A DNA stretch of 64,000 nucleotides from Antarctobacter heliothermus (lineage in GTDB: Bacteria > Pseudomonadota > Alphaproteobacteria > Rhodobacterales > Rhodobacteraceae). The first letter of the stretch is position 1; each line of letters begins with the position of its first letter. The stretch spans positions 1,496,501 through 1,560,500 of the forward strand of contig NZ_CP022540.1 in NCBI RefSeq assembly GCF_002237555.1, in the 5' to 3' direction. Below are positions 52,407-62,022 of this stretch, piece by piece. A model generated the notes under the pieces. The model was not told where the DNA came from and did not search any database. It saw only the letters and a program-made list of their open reading frames with translations. Both the position numbers and the translations under genes were made by a program.

Positions 52407-55400
52407 TTGCGCTTTTCCAAAATAAGACTGACAGGCTTCAAGAGCTTTGTGGATCCGACGGATCTGATCATCAACCCCGGGCTGACCGGAGTGGTGGGGC
52501 CGAACGGCTGCGGAAAGTCCAACCTGCTGGAAGCGCTGCGCTGGGTCATGGGCGAAACCCGCGCCAAAGCGATGCGTGGCGGCGGGATGGAGGACGTGAT
52601 CTTTGCCGGGGCCGCCTCGCGCCCAGCACGCAACTTTGCCGAGGTCAGCCTGCACATTGACAACGCAGACAGGCTGGCGCCCGCAGGCTTCAACGACAGC
52701 GATCATCTGGAAATCGTGCGCCGGATCACGCGGGACGTGGGGTCTGCCTACAAGGTCAACGCCAAGGATACGCGCGCACGCGACATTCAGATGCTGTTTG
52801 CCGATGCCGCCACCGGCGCGCATTCCCCCGCGCTGGTGCGGCAGGGGCAGATTTCGGAACTGATCAACGCCAAGCCCAAGAACCGCCGCAAGATCCTTGA
52901 GGATGCCGCCGGGATCGGTGGACTGTATCAGCGCCGCCATGAGGCTGAGCTAAAACTGAAAAGCACCGAAACCAACCTGCTGCGCGTCGATGATGTGGTC
53001 GAGCAACTGGCGGGGCAACTGTCACAACTGGCCAAACAGGCGCGGCAGGCGGCGCGGTATCGCGCCATCGGCACGGAACTGCGACAGGCCGAAGGGATGC
53101 TGCTGTACCGGCGCTGGCGCGAGGCGGATGAGGCGCGCGCCGTCGCAGATGCCGCGCTACGCGAGGCGGTGACAAAGGCCGCACAGGCCGAAACGGCGGC
53201 ACGGACCGCGGAAAAGACGCGCAGCACTTTTGAAGACGCTTTGCCACCGCTGCGCGAGGAAGAAGCCATCGCCGCCGCTGTCCTCCAAAGGCTGATCGTC
53301 CAGCGCGACACCCTGGCCGGGCAGGAAAAGCAGGCGTTCGCCCGGATCGAGACCTTGCAGAACCGCATCGCCCAGTTGGTCCGCGACATGGACCGCGAGG
53401 CCGGGTTGAACCGCGACGCCGGTGAGACGATCGAACGGCTGGAATGGGAAGCGCGCGAGCTGCAAAAAGCCTCTGAAGGGCATGATGAGCGGCTGGCCGA
53501 AGCGCATGAAGCCGCGCGAGAGGCATCCAGCGTCTTGCAAGCGCGCGAAGCGGACCTTGAACAACAGACCGAAGATGTGGCCCGGCTGGCCGCGCGGCAC
53601 CAGTCGGCGCAGCGCTTTCTTGCGGATTGTCGCAAGACGCTGGACCGGAATGAGGCCGACGCGGTGCGCGCACGCGCCATGGTGGAGACCGCGCGCGAGG
53701 CTCAGGCACTGTCGCGCGAATCGGCAGAACTGGCGCAGGACCGGCTGGAAGAGGCCCACGCGGCGGCCGAAGAGGCCGAGGATGCCCTGACAGAGGCCGA
53801 AACCGCCCGCACCGAAACGCAATCGCGTGAGGCCGAAGCCCGTGGAGAGCGGTCCGAAGCAGAGGGCCAGATGAATGCCCTGCGCGCCGAGGTGACGGCG
53901 CTGGCCCGGCTGCTGGACCGCGATACCGCCGAGGGCGGCCAGATCCTTGATCGGCTTCAGGTGGAGCAGGGGTACGAAAAGGCACTGGGGGCCGCGCTCG
54001 CCGACGATCTGCGCGCGCCCGAGGTCGAGGGCGACGGGCCGACCGGCTGGGTCGTACTGGCGTCCTACGATGACACGCAGCCCTTGCCCGAGGGTGCCAG
54101 CCCGTTGGCGGGGCATGTTTCTGTCCCCGACGTTCTGGCGCGCCGCCTCAGCCAGATCGGTCTTGTAGACGCCGAAGATGGGCCGCGCCTGCAAGCCTTG
54201 CTGAAACCGGGGCAGCGGCTGGTCACGCTGGAGGGTGATCTGTGGCGCTGGGACGGGTACCGGGCCTGGGCCGAGGATCAACCCTCGACCGCCGCACTGC
54301 GTTTGGAGCAGTTGAACCGACTGGAGGGGCTGAAACAGGAGATGGCAGCGGCTTCGGCCCGGCTCGACGGTACGCTGGCGGCACACGAGGCGCTGGTGGC
54401 GCAGTTGCGCGATCTGACAGAGGCGGACAAGACTGCGCGCCTTGCCCGCCGGACGGCGGATCAGGCGGTGGCCGATGCGGCCCGCGCGTTGAGCCGCGCA
54501 GAGGCAGAGCGCGACATGTCCGAGGGTAAGGTTGAAAGCGCTGCGCTGTCGGTCAAACGCTACGAGGATGAAGCCGGTGCCGCGCGCGGGCAATTGGCAG
54601 AGGCGCAGCGCGCGGTCGACACGCTGGACGATCTCGAAGAGGCGCGGGCGCAGGCCGAAGACGTCAAGATGACGGTCGAGGCGGCGCGCATGACCATGAT
54701 GGCCAAACGGTCGGCCCATGACGAACTGCGCCGCGACGGTGACGCCCGAAAGGGGCGGTCACAGCAGGTCACCAAGGATCTGTCTGGTTGGCGGCATCGG
54801 CTTGAGACCGCCGAGAAACGCGCGACGGAACTGGCCGAACGCAAGGCCGATAGCGAAGCGGAACTGGCCGAGGCGCAGGACGTTCCCGGCGCGCTGGAGG
54901 ATCAGCGCGGAGAGTTGACTGACGCGATGGAAGCCGCTGAGGCGCGCAAGGCAGAGGCCAGCGATGCGCTGTCGACCGCAGAGGGCGCGCTGCGTGAGGC
55001 CATCGCCACCGAGCGCGACGCAGAACGGCAAGCGGGCGATGCCCGTGAGGCCCGCGCCCGCGCCGAGGCCCGCGCCGAGGCGGCGCGCGAAACCGTGACA
55101 ACGGCTGCAGCGCGGATTTTGGACGAAATGGACCTGTCCCCGGCGGCCTTGCTGACCCAGTTGGATACTGACCCGGACGAAATGCCAGCCTCTGACAAGG
55201 TCGAGGCCGAAGTGTCCCGTCTGAAACGCCAGCGGGATGCACTGGGCGCGGTGAACCTGCGCGCCGAGGAAGATGCCAAAGAGGTTCAGGACGAGCACGA
55301 CACGCTGGTGTCGGAGAAATTGGACCTGGAAGAGGCGGTCAAGACGCTGCGCTCTGGCATCGCCAGCCTGAACCGCGAGGGGCGAGAGCGGCTGTTGACG

Positions 55401-55862
55401 GCGTTCGAGCAGGTGAACAGCAATTTTTCGATGTTGTTTACCCATCTGTTTGGCGGCGGCGAGGCCAGCCTGATGATGGTCGAAAGCGACGATCCTCTGG
55501 AGGCGGGACTGGAGATTATGTGCCAGCCGCCCGGCAAGAAACTGTCGACTTTGTCGCTGATGTCGGGCGGTGAGCAGACGCTGACCTGTCTGGCGCTGAT
55601 CTTTGCGGTGTTCATGGCAAACCCCGCGCCGATCTGCGTGCTGGATGAGGTGGACGCGCCTTTGGACGATGCCAACGTCACACGTTTTTGCGACATGCTG
55701 GACGAGATGTGCCGCCGGACCGACACGCGGTTTCTGATCATCACGCACCACGCGGTGACGATGGCACGGATGGACCGTTTGTTTGGCGTGACGATGCAGG
55801 AGCAGGGGGTAAGCCAGTTGGTTTCGGTCGACCTCAAGCGCGCCGAGAGCCTGGTGGCCTGA
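52407..55862 (+). CDS. smc: chromosome segregation protein SMC
   Basis: An 1151-aa SMC ATPase. Walker A GPNGCGKSNLLEALRW, two long coiled coils separated by a hinge around residues 515-640, the ABC signature LSLMSGGEQTL and Walker B ICVLDEVDAPLDDANV. With ScpAB it condenses and untangles chromosomes. The start is taken as TTG at 52407 (RFSKIRLTGFKSFVDPTDL), matching the usual N-terminus; the upstream 20 in-frame codons are not SMC-like. A repeat-type terminator element follows the stop. Confidence 0.96.
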   Translation: MRFSKIRLTGFKSFVDPTDLIINPGLTGVVGPNGCGKSNLLEALRWVMGETRAKAMRGGGMEDVIFAGAASRPARNFAEVSLHIDNADRLAPAGFNDSDHLEIVRRITRDVGSAYKVNAKDTRARDIQMLFADAATGAHSPALVRQGQISELINAKPKNRRKILEDAAGIGGLYQRRHEAELKLKSTETNLLRVDDVVEQLAGQLSQLAKQARQAARYRAIGTELRQAEGMLLYRRWREADEARAVADAALREAVTKAAQAETAARTAEKTRSTFEDALPPLREEEAIAAAVLQRLIVQRDTLAGQEKQAFARIETLQNRIAQLVRDMDREAGLNRDAGETIERLEWEARELQKASEGHDERLAEAHEAAREASSVLQAREADLEQQTEDVARLAARHQSAQRFLADCRKTLDRNEADAVRARAMVETAREAQALSRESAELAQDRLEEAHAAAEEAEDALTEAETARTETQSREAEARGERSEAEGQMNALRAEVTALARLLDRDTAEGGQILDRLQVEQGYEKALGAALADDLRAPEVEGDGPTGWVVLASYDDTQPLPEGASPLAGHVSVPDVLARRLSQIGLVDAEDGPRLQALLKPGQRLVTLEGDLWRWDGYRAWAEDQPSTAALRLEQLNRLEGLKQEMAAASARLDGTLAAHEALVAQLRDLTEADKTARLARRTADQAVADAARALSRAEAERDMSEGKVESAALSVKRYEDEAGAARGQLAEAQRAVDTLDDLEEARAQAEDVKMTVEAARMTMMAKRSAHDELRRDGDARKGRSQQVTKDLSGWRHRLETAEKRATELAERKADSEAELAEAQDVPGALEDQRGELTDAMEAAEARKAEASDALSTAEGALREAIATERDAERQAGDAREARARAEARAEAARETVTTAAARILDEMDLSPAALLTQLDTDPDEMPASDKVEAEVSRLKRQRDALGAVNLRAEEDAKEVQDEHDTLVSEKLDLEEAVKTLRSGIASLNREGRERLLTAFEQVNSNFSMLFTHLFGGGEASLMMVESDDPLEAGLEIMCQPPGKKLSTLSLMSGGEQTLTCLALIFAVFMANPAPICVLDEVDAPLDDANVTRFCDMLDEMCRRTDTRFLIITHHAVTMARMDRLFGVTMQEQGVSQLVSVDLKRAESLVA

Positions 55863-55922
55863 GGGGGCGCTGCCCCCGTCTCCCTTCGGTCGCCCCCCGG
55901 GATATTTTGGGACAGAAGAAGC
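55863..55922 (+). repeat. copy A of the Roseobacter-type terminator-like element
   Basis: GGGGGCGCTGCCCCC hairpin, CCTTCGGTCG, CCCCCGGGATATTTT, then GGGACAGAAGAAGC. It starts at the smc stop codon. Near-identical to the copy at 62275-62338. Confidence 0.8.
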
Positions 55923-56108
55923 GGGGCGGATGCTCAAGTCCAGAGACGTCTTGGCGTGGTTTGGTGAGATTTGTCTATCGCGCGGGCGACATGGGTTTTC
56001 CAGCTTGGGTTTTTGCGTCATGTAGGGAGGCGCCTTGAGATATCTGGCGCGTTTTGGGTGCGGTTCTTTGAATGCCCCAGTGGTTTCAATCCTGGCCCGA
56101 GTATTCTG

Positions 56109-56951
56109 ATGCGTCTCCTTCTTCTGATCGCGATGACCATGGTGGCCTTTGCCGCCAACTCCGTCTTGAACCGGGCCGCGCTGGCGGCGGGTGGGATTGA
56201 TGCGGTGAGCTTTGGGACCATCCGTTTGTGGTCGGGTGCGGTGGTGCTGGTTTTGCTGGGTTTGGCGCTGCGCGGGCGGGTGGTGCTGGGCGGTCCGGGC
56301 CGGGTGGCCGGGGTGTTGGGGCTGGTTCTGTATATATACGGGTTTTCGGTGGCCTATGTCGCGTTGGACGCGGGGTTGGGGGCGCTGATCCTGTTCGGGA
56401 CCGTGCAGGTGACGATGTTTGGCGGCAGCCTGATCGAGGGCGAGCGGCCTCCGGTGCTGCGCTGGATGGGGGCCGTGATGGCCTTTGGCGGGCTGATCTG
56501 GCTGCTTTGGCCCGGTGGCGGGCTGGAGCTGAGTCTGGTGCATGGCGCGGCCATGGTGCTGGCCGGGCTGGGGTGGGGGATCTATTCGCTGGCCGGGCGG
56601 CGGGCGAGTGATCCGCTGCTGGCGACGGGGGCGAATTTTGTCTTGGCCGCGCCGATCGGGTTCCTGTTGGGGCTGGCCCTGCCGGTCAGTCCCGAGGCGA
56701 TGGCGCCGGAGGTGTCGGGCATCGTTTTGGCAGTGATTTCGGGGGCTGTGACCTCGGGGTTGGGCTATGCGTTGTGGTATCATGTGTTGCCTCAGGTGAC
56801 GGGCAGTATCGCGGCTGTGGCGCAGCTGACCGTGCCGGTCATTGCGATGGCCGGCGGCATGGTTTTTCTGGGTGAGGCGTTGACGGCGGATTTTGTGGTG
56901 GCGTCCATGGTCGTGCTGGGCGGCGTCGCGCTGTCGGTGCTGCGCAGATAG
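56109..56951 (+). CDS. DMT superfamily (EamA) transporter
   Basis: A 280-aa ten-TM protein with two EamA halves: LLLIAMTMVAFAANSVLNRA, IDAVSFGTIRLWSGA, then LVHGAAMVLAGLGWGIYSLA, GYALWYHVLPQVTGSIAAVA. It probably exports metabolites. The start at 56109 follows no strong ribosome site. It lies 246 bp after smc, beyond copy A of the repeat element. Not closely similar to the EamA protein at 43498 beyond the family features. Confidence 0.87.
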   Translation: MRLLLLIAMTMVAFAANSVLNRAALAAGGIDAVSFGTIRLWSGAVVLVLLGLALRGRVVLGGPGRVAGVLGLVLYIYGFSVAYVALDAGLGALILFGTVQVTMFGGSLIEGERPPVLRWMGAVMAFGGLIWLLWPGGGLELSLVHGAAMVLAGLGWGIYSLAGRRASDPLLATGANFVLAAPIGFLLGLALPVSPEAMAPEVSGIVLAVISGAVTSGLGYALWYHVLPQVTGSIAAVAQLTVPVIAMAGGMVFLGEALTADFVVASMVVLGGVALSVLRR

Positions 56952-57043
56952 GGTGCCCACGCGTGGACAGGGGGCTGCCCGTTACAGATCAATGGGTTAC
57001 AGCGATGATTTTATCATTTGTTAGGATTTGGGCCCGCTGAGAC

Positions 57044-57484
57044 CTAACGCATGATCGGTTCCAGCGCATCGTAGATAAGGCCGGTTCCCCACGCCACGTC
57101 GGGCAGGCTGGAGGGTTTGAGGCGCAGCTTGGCGACCTCTGTCCGAGTAAAAAAGCGGCGGGTGTGAACGATGCCCTCTGGGTCTTGCCAGAGGTCGGAC
57201 AGCGCCCCTGCGGTGATTGTGGCGCGAAAGAACACCTCGACCTGATGGAAGCGGCCCTTGGGGTCGTGAAATTCGTTAATGAGGCAGGGCGCGCCGACCG
57301 CGATGGTCAGGCCGGTTTCCTCAAACACCTCACGGATCAGGTTGTCCGGCAGGCTGGCGTGCCGTTCCGCACCGCCACCAGGCGCACACCACAGATCGGA
57401 TTGCACATCGCGCCACGCGTTGACCAGCAAGAGCCGGTCCTCATGCAGGATCACGGCGCGGGTGGCGATGCGGGGGCTGGGCAT
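57044..57484 (-). CDS. NUDIX hydrolase
   Basis: A 146-aa NUDIX protein. The box reads [14 protein letters not shown] then [10 protein letters not shown]; the metal-binding REVFEE is intact, while the first box Glu (Gx5E) is Ala. It hydrolyses a nucleoside diphosphate linked to another moiety. AAAGGAG lies 8 bases before the ATG at 57484. Convergent with the DMT gene and divergent from a lipase gene. Confidence 0.88.
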   Translation of the reverse strand: MPSPRIATRAVILHEDRLLLVNAWRDVQSDLWCAPGGGAERHASLPDNLIREVFEETGLTIAVGAPCLINEFHDPKGRFHQVEVFFRATITAGALSDLWQDPEGIVHTRRFFTRTEVAKLRLKPSSLPDVAWGTGLIYDALEPIMR

Positions 57485-57537
57485 TGGACGCTCCTTTGGT
57501 CCTTTTCTACGGGCTGGACCGGCGCTATGCCAGCGGC

Positions 57538-58293
57538 ATGAAATGGTTTTTGTTTTCACTCCTGACCCTGCTCCCCGTCGCGGCACGTGCCGGGGACTGT
57601 GTGATCCTGTTGCACGGACTGGCGCGGACGGAGCATTCGATGGCGGTTCTGGGGTTGGTTCTGGAGTCGCGGGGGCACCGGGTGATCACGCCGGGCTATG
57701 CGTCGACGTCGGACCGGGTCGAGCAGTTGGCCAACGAGACGCTGCCTGATGCGGTGGCGGAATGCGGTGCGCAGAGGGTGCATTTTGTCACCCATTCCAT
57801 GGGCGGAATCCTGTTGCGGTACTGGTTGCAGGATCATCGGCCAGAGCATTTGGGCCGGGTGGTGATGATGGGGCCGCCCAATGGTGGCAGCGAGCTGGTC
57901 GACGTGATGGGCGGCTGGGAGATATTCGAGTGGTACAACGGGCCAGCGGGTCTGCAACTGGGCACCGGGCCGAACAGTCTGGCCGCGCGGCTGCCGCCGG
58001 TGGATTTTCCGCTGGGGGTGATTGCGGGATCGCGGACGCTGAACCTTGTGACCAGTTCGATGTTGCCGGGGCAGGATGATGGCAAGGTCTCTGTCGCCTC
58101 GACCCGGGTGGTGGGGATGCGCGATCATATCGTTTTGCCGGTCACGCATACGTTCATGATGCAAGCGCCCGAGGCGATGGTGCAGGTGGTGCTGTTCCTT
58201 GAGCAGGGCCATTTCGACAGTGATGTGGATTGGCGCGTCCTGCTGGACGAGGCCCTGCTGTCCTGTCTGTTGGGGGATTGCGATGTCGATTGA
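57538..58293 (+). CDS. secreted lipase/esterase (alpha/beta hydrolase)
   Basis: A 251-aa protein with signal peptide [28 protein letters not shown] forms the oxyanion loop, [14 protein letters not shown] carries the nucleophile Ser, PNGGSELVD is typical of triacylglycerol lipases of the LipA/DUF676 type, and VTHTFMM may hold the His. It overlaps phnM by 11 bp, so the two are co-translated. A role in releasing alkylphosphonate or phospholipid headgroups for PhnM is speculative. Confidence 0.83.
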   Translation: MKWFLFSLLTLLPVAARAGDCVILLHGLARTEHSMAVLGLVLESRGHRVITPGYASTSDRVEQLANETLPDAVAECGAQRVHFVTHSMGGILLRYWLQDHRPEHLGRVVMMGPPNGGSELVDVMGGWEIFEWYNGPAGLQLGTGPNSLAARLPPVDFPLGVIAGSRTLNLVTSSMLPGQDDGKVSVASTRVVGMRDHIVLPVTHTFMMQAPEAMVQVVLFLEQGHFDSDVDWRVLLDEALLSCLLGDCDVD

Positions 58294-59428
58294 ACTGGAC
58301 CTGTACGGCGCGCGGGTGATGCGACCGGGCGGCTGGGACGCGGCGTCATTGTCGCTGGCGGGCGGTGTGATTGTGGATGGCTCTGTCGGGCGTGCTGTCG
58401 ATCTGACGGGCTATGATCTGCTGCCGGGAATTGTCGACGTGCATGGCGACGGGTTCGAGCGGCACATGGCCCCGCGCCGGGGCGCGTTGCGCGAGCGGGA
58501 TTCGGGCATGGTGGCCGTGGCCGCCGAATTGGCGGCCTGCGGCATCACCACCGCCGTGCTGGCGCAGTTCTGGTCATGGGAAGGCGGGATGCGCGGGCCG
58601 GAGTTTGCGCAGGAGGTCTTTGCCGCCGTGGATGCGGTGGCCCCGACTGTGCCGGTGGATCTGCGGGTGCAGATGCGGCTGGAGACCCATTTTACCGAGA
58701 GTTTCGCCGAGGCAGAGGCGGCGCTGGACCGCTGGGGCATCGGTTATGTGGTGTTCAACGATCACCTGCCGCACAAGCGGCTGGCCGAGGGGCGCACGCC
58801 GCCGCGCCTGACCGGGCAGGCGCTGAAATCGGGGCGCAGCCCGGAGACGCATCTGGCGCTGATGCAGCGGTTGCATGCGGCGGGGGCCGAGGTGCCGGAG
58901 GCGTTGGACGCGTTTTGTGCGCGGCTGGCGGCAAAGGGCGTGCGGATGGGCAGTCATGATGACCAGACGTCCGAGGGCCGGGCCGAGTGGCGACGGCGCG
59001 GGGTGTTTGTGTCCGAGTTTCCCGAGACGTTGGAGGCGGCGCAGGCGGCGCGGGACGCAGGCGAGCCTGTGGTATTGGGCGCGCCGAATGTGGTGCGCGG
59101 GGCCAGCCATGCGGGCAATGTCTCGGCCTTGGAGTTGATTGGGGCGGGGCTGTGCGATGCGTTGGCTTCGGACTATCACTATCCGTCGCCTGCGCGGGCG
59201 GCGTGGCGCTGTGTGGAACTGGGCCTGATGGACGAGGCGGCGGCCTGGCAATTGGTGTCCGAGGGGCCGGCGCGGGTGCTGGGCCTGACGGATCGCGGGC
59301 GGCTGGAGCCCGGGTTGCGGGCCGATGTGGTGGTGATGGAGCGGGAGACGCGGCGCATCGCGGCGGTGATCGCGGGCGGGCAGGTGGCGTATATGAGCGG
59401 ACCTGTGGCGGGGCGTTTCATCGCCTAG
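58283..59428 (+). CDS. phnM: alpha-D-ribose 1-methylphosphonate 5-triphosphate diphosphatase PhnM
   Basis: A 381-aa amidohydrolase-fold protein: [50 protein letters not shown] and [10 protein letters not shown] match PhnM, which removes pyrophosphate from the C-P lyase intermediate. No other phn gene is in the window, so this is a solitary copy; such stand-alone paralogues may use another nucleotide or N-ribosyl substrate. Repeat copy E follows. Confidence 0.88.
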   Translation: MSIELDLYGARVMRPGGWDAASLSLAGGVIVDGSVGRAVDLTGYDLLPGIVDVHGDGFERHMAPRRGALRERDSGMVAVAAELAACGITTAVLAQFWSWEGGMRGPEFAQEVFAAVDAVAPTVPVDLRVQMRLETHFTESFAEAEAALDRWGIGYVVFNDHLPHKRLAEGRTPPRLTGQALKSGRSPETHLALMQRLHAAGAEVPEALDAFCARLAAKGVRMGSHDDQTSEGRAEWRRRGVFVSEFPETLEAAQAARDAGEPVVLGAPNVVRGASHAGNVSALELIGAGLCDALASDYHYPSPARAAWRCVELGLMDEAAAWQLVSEGPARVLGLTDRGRLEPGLRADVVVMERETRRIAAVIAGGQVAYMSGPVAGRFIA

Positions 59429-59476
59429 CGGGGCGCTGCCGCGCACAGGGTGGTTTGCGTTCAGGCCACGCAGGCC

Positions 59477-59537
59477 TTGAGGAGGGCGCTGCCCTCCTCA
59501 AACTCCACCCGGGGTTTTTTACAGAGAAGAAACCGGG
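59477..59537 (+). repeat. copy E of the terminator-like element family
   Basis: TTGAGGAGGGC-GCT-GCCCTCCTCAA (59477-59501) is a perfect 11-bp hairpin, followed by ACTCCACCCGGGGTTTTTT and ACAGAGAAGAAA. It closes phnM and faces the purK 3' end (59540). Confidence 0.7.
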
Positions 59538-59539
59538 GG

Positions 59540-60613
59540 TCAGGTCTGCGGTGTCAGAAAGTTCGCGTGGCCCATTTTGCGGCCCGGTTTGGTGTCAGAT
59601 TTGCCGTAGAGGTGCAGGGCACAGGTGGGGTCGGCGGCGAGGGATGGGACGCGGTCCATTTCGTCGCCGATGAGGTTTTCCATCCGGATGTCGCTGTGGC
59701 GGCTGCCGTCGCCCAGCGGCCAGCCTGCGACGGCGCGGATGTGCTGTTCGAACTGGTCGGTCATGCAGCCGTTTTGCGTCCAGTGGCCCGAGTTGTGCAC
59801 GCGGGGGGCGATTTCGTTGATCAAGAGGCCGGCGGGGGTGACGAAAAACTCGACGCCGAGGACGCCGACATAGTCGAGCGCGTTCAGGATGCGGCCTGCA
59901 GTGAGCACGGCGTCGGTGAGGGTGCGGTTGGGCAGCGGGGCGGGTACGGTGGTGGTGCGCAGGATGCCGTCCTGATGGACGTTCTGGCCGGGATCGAAGG
60001 CGGCGACGCGACCGTCGGTGCCGCGGGCGGCGATGACCGAGATTTCGGCGGTGAAGTCGACGAAGCCCTCTAGCACGGCGGGGGCGCCTTGCAGGTCTGT
60101 CAGGGCCTTTGAGGCGTCGGCGGGGGAGGTCAGGCGGGCCTGTCCCTTGCCGTCATAGCCGAAGCGGCGGGTTTTCAGGATCGAGGGGGTGCCGATGGTG
60201 TCGATGGCTTGGGCGAGGCTGTCGGCGTCGTCCACCGGGGCGAAGGGGGCGATTTGCAGGCCGAGGTCTTGGAGAAAGGTCTTTTCGGTCAGGCGGTCCT
60301 GACTGATGCGCAGCGCCTCGCGGCCCGGGTGGATGGGGCGGAGGGTTTCGAGGATGTCGAGCGCTGTGGTCGGGATGTTTTCGAACTCATAGGTGATGAC
60401 GTCGACTGAATTGGCAAAGCGTTCCAGCGCCTTGGTGTCGTCGTAGTCGGCCTGAATGTGGTGGTTGGCGACATGGGAGGCGGGGCAGTCTGCGCCCGGC
60501 TCATAGATACAGGTCTTGAAGCCGAGGCGGCTGGCGGCGACCGAGAGCATGCGGCCAAGTTGGCCACCGCCAAGGATGCCGATGGTGCTGCCGGGGAGGA
60601 GGGGGGCGGTCAT
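59540..60613 (-). CDS. purK: N5-carboxyaminoimidazole ribonucleotide synthase
   Basis: A 357-aa ATP-grasp enzyme: STIGILGGGQLGRMLSVAAS, KTRRFGYDGKGQ, FVDFTAEISVIAARG, NEIAPRVHNSGHWTQNGC. It uses ATP and bicarbonate to carboxylate AIR in purine synthesis. It follows purE by 35 bp on the same strand. Weak ribosome site (GCAGG). Confidence 0.96.
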   Translation of the reverse strand: MTAPLLPGSTIGILGGGQLGRMLSVAASRLGFKTCIYEPGADCPASHVANHHIQADYDDTKALERFANSVDVITYEFENIPTTALDILETLRPIHPGREALRISQDRLTEKTFLQDLGLQIAPFAPVDDADSLAQAIDTIGTPSILKTRRFGYDGKGQARLTSPADASKALTDLQGAPAVLEGFVDFTAEISVIAARGTDGRVAAFDPGQNVHQDGILRTTTVPAPLPNRTLTDAVLTAGRILNALDYVGVLGVEFFVTPAGLLINEIAPRVHNSGHWTQNGCMTDQFEQHIRAVAGWPLGDGSRHSDIRMENLIGDEMDRVPSLAADPTCALHLYGKSDTKPGRKMGHANFLTPQT

Positions 60614-60648
60614 GGGCGTACCTGCGTTTTGGGCGTTGGGTCTGTGGG

Positions 60649-61137
60649 TCAGTCGCGGGTTGGTTCCTCGGCGATGGAGGCCGAGAGGTCGGTGCGCCAT
60701 TGGTCGAGGCGGGTGGCCAGCGCGGAATCCTGCAGGGCGAGGATTCCGGCGGCCATGAGGCCCGCGTTTTTCGCGCCCGCCGCGCCGATGGCCATGGTGG
60801 CGACGGGAAAGCCGCGTGGCATCTGGAGGATGGAATAGAGGCTGTCGACACCGTTGAGAGCGCGGGTCTGGACAGGGACGCCGACCACCGGCACGCGGGT
60901 CTTGGAGGCCATCATGCCGGGCAGGTGCGCCGCGCCGCCTGCGCCTGCGATGATGACGTGCAGGCCGCGATCGACGGCCGTCTTGCCGTAGTCCCAGAGC
61001 CGATCCGGGGTGCGGTGGGCCGAAACGATGCGCGTCTCATATGGAACGCCGAGTTCGTCGAGAACGTCGGCGGCCTCGACCATTGTGGGCCAGTCCGACT
61101 GACTGCCCATGATGATGCCGACCTTGGGGCTGTCCAT
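60649..61137 (-). CDS. purE: N5-carboxyaminoimidazole ribonucleotide mutase
   Basis: A 162-aa class I Pur[52 protein letters not shown] and [20 protein letters not shown]. It shifts the carboxyl group to make CAIR; paired with purK as purEK. Confidence 0.96.
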   Translation of the reverse strand: MDSPKVGIIMGSQSDWPTMVEAADVLDELGVPYETRIVSAHRTPDRLWDYGKTAVDRGLHVIIAGAGGAAHLPGMMASKTRVPVVGVPVQTRALNGVDSLYSILQMPRGFPVATMAIGAAGAKNAGLMAAGILALQDSALATRLDQWRTDLSASIAEEPTRD

Positions 61138-61223
61138 CTGTGCCTCCGCGTTGGGAAGGTTGCGTTATACGGGATGCGGAGGGGGGTGCAATGGGGTCGA
61201 TCCGGGGGGAGCGATTCGGGCTT

Positions 61224-61448
61224 TCAGGCGATGATGTCCGGCAACAGCCGGTCTTCGATGATGGCAATCTTGTCCTTGAGCTTGAGCTTTTTCTTTTTCA
61301 GCCGTTGCAGGGTCAGTTGGTCGGCGGTGCCGGTTTGTTGCAGTGCACGGATGGCGTCGTCGAGATCGCGGTGTTCGCGGCGGAACACCTCAAGCTCGAC
61401 CCGCAGGACGTCGTCGTTTTTCATCGAGATGTCGGTGGGCGCGTTCAT
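61224..61448 (-). CDS. DUF465 (YdcH-like) small protein
   Basis: A 74-aa helical protein: FRREHRDLDDAIRALQQTGT, LTLQRLKKKKLKLKDKIAII. The family forms short coiled coils of unknown function and is common near hsp20 or pur genes in alphaproteobacteria. The start may instead be the Met at codon 9. Confidence 0.85.
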   Translation of the reverse strand: MNAPTDISMKNDDVLRVELEVFRREHRDLDDAIRALQQTGTADQLTLQRLKKKKLKLKDKIAIIEDRLLPDIIA

Positions 61449-61513
61449 GTGGCAATTCCCCTGTCAGTCGTCCGGCCCACACGATAGCTGTTCGAATGCT
61501 TTGCGCAAAGCCC

Positions 61514-61543
61514 CTTGCGCGTTTTGAGCCGGGTGCCCATATT
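61514..61543 (+). promoter_or_regulatory. sigma-32 (RpoH)-type promoter of hsp20
   Basis: CTTGCGC (61514-61520), 15-bp spacer, CCCATATT (61536-61543). This matches the RpoH pattern CTTG(AAA)-N11-16-CCCATnT. Predicted start point about 55 bp before the hsp20 ATG. Confidence 0.6.
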
Positions 61544-61606
61544 TCGGAGGTGCGGTTGCCTATCGTGGGGCCGCGCGTGACGGTCGCTTGTGCAAAGGAC
61601 GTGTCG

Positions 61607-62017
61607 ATGAGCAAACTGACCTTGGGATCGTATCCCCATATGCTTGGCTTTGAACAGCTGGAGCGCCTGCTGGAACGCACGGCGAAGACCAGCGAGGGCT
61701 ATCCGCCTTTCAATATCGAGCAGACCTCGGATCATTCGTACCGCATCACGCTGGCCGTGGCCGGGTTTTGTGAGGACGATCTGTCGATCACCGTGGAGGA
61801 CCGGCAACTGGTCATTCGCGGCCGTCAGGTCGATGACGGGTCCGAACGCATCTTCCTGCATCGCGGAATCGCCGCGCGCCAGTTCCAGCGCTCTTTCGTG
61901 CTGGCCGAGGGTGTCGAGGTGGGCGAGGCGGTCATGGAAAATGGGTTACTGCACGTCGATCTGACCATGACGCGGCCAGAGACTGTGGTGCAAACGATCA
62001 GCATAAGAAAAGGGTGA
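61607..62017 (+). CDS. Hsp20/IbpA-type small heat-shock protein
   Basis: A 136-aa class A small heat-shock protein: YPPFNIEQTSDHSYRITLAV, DDLSITVEDRQLVIRGRQ, and MENGLLHVDL (GxL motif). It holds unfolding proteins for DnaK/ClpB. AAAGGA lies 9 bases before the ATG. Its stop overlaps or abuts the DUF1150 gene; the pair is typical of alphaproteobacteria. Confidence 0.93.
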   Translation: MSKLTLGSYPHMLGFEQLERLLERTAKTSEGYPPFNIEQTSDHSYRITLAVAGFCEDDLSITVEDRQLVIRGRQVDDGSERIFLHRGIAARQFQRSFVLAEGVEVGEAVMENGLLHVDLTMTRPETVVQTISIRKG

Positions 62018-62022
62018 GTTCG

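Noticed and set aside
54759..56960. A 733-codon open frame on the minus strand
   Set aside because: It lies antisense to the end of smc and the DMT transporter, is rich in Gln/His/Arg/Pro as expected for an antisense shadow, and shows no domain or ribosome site.
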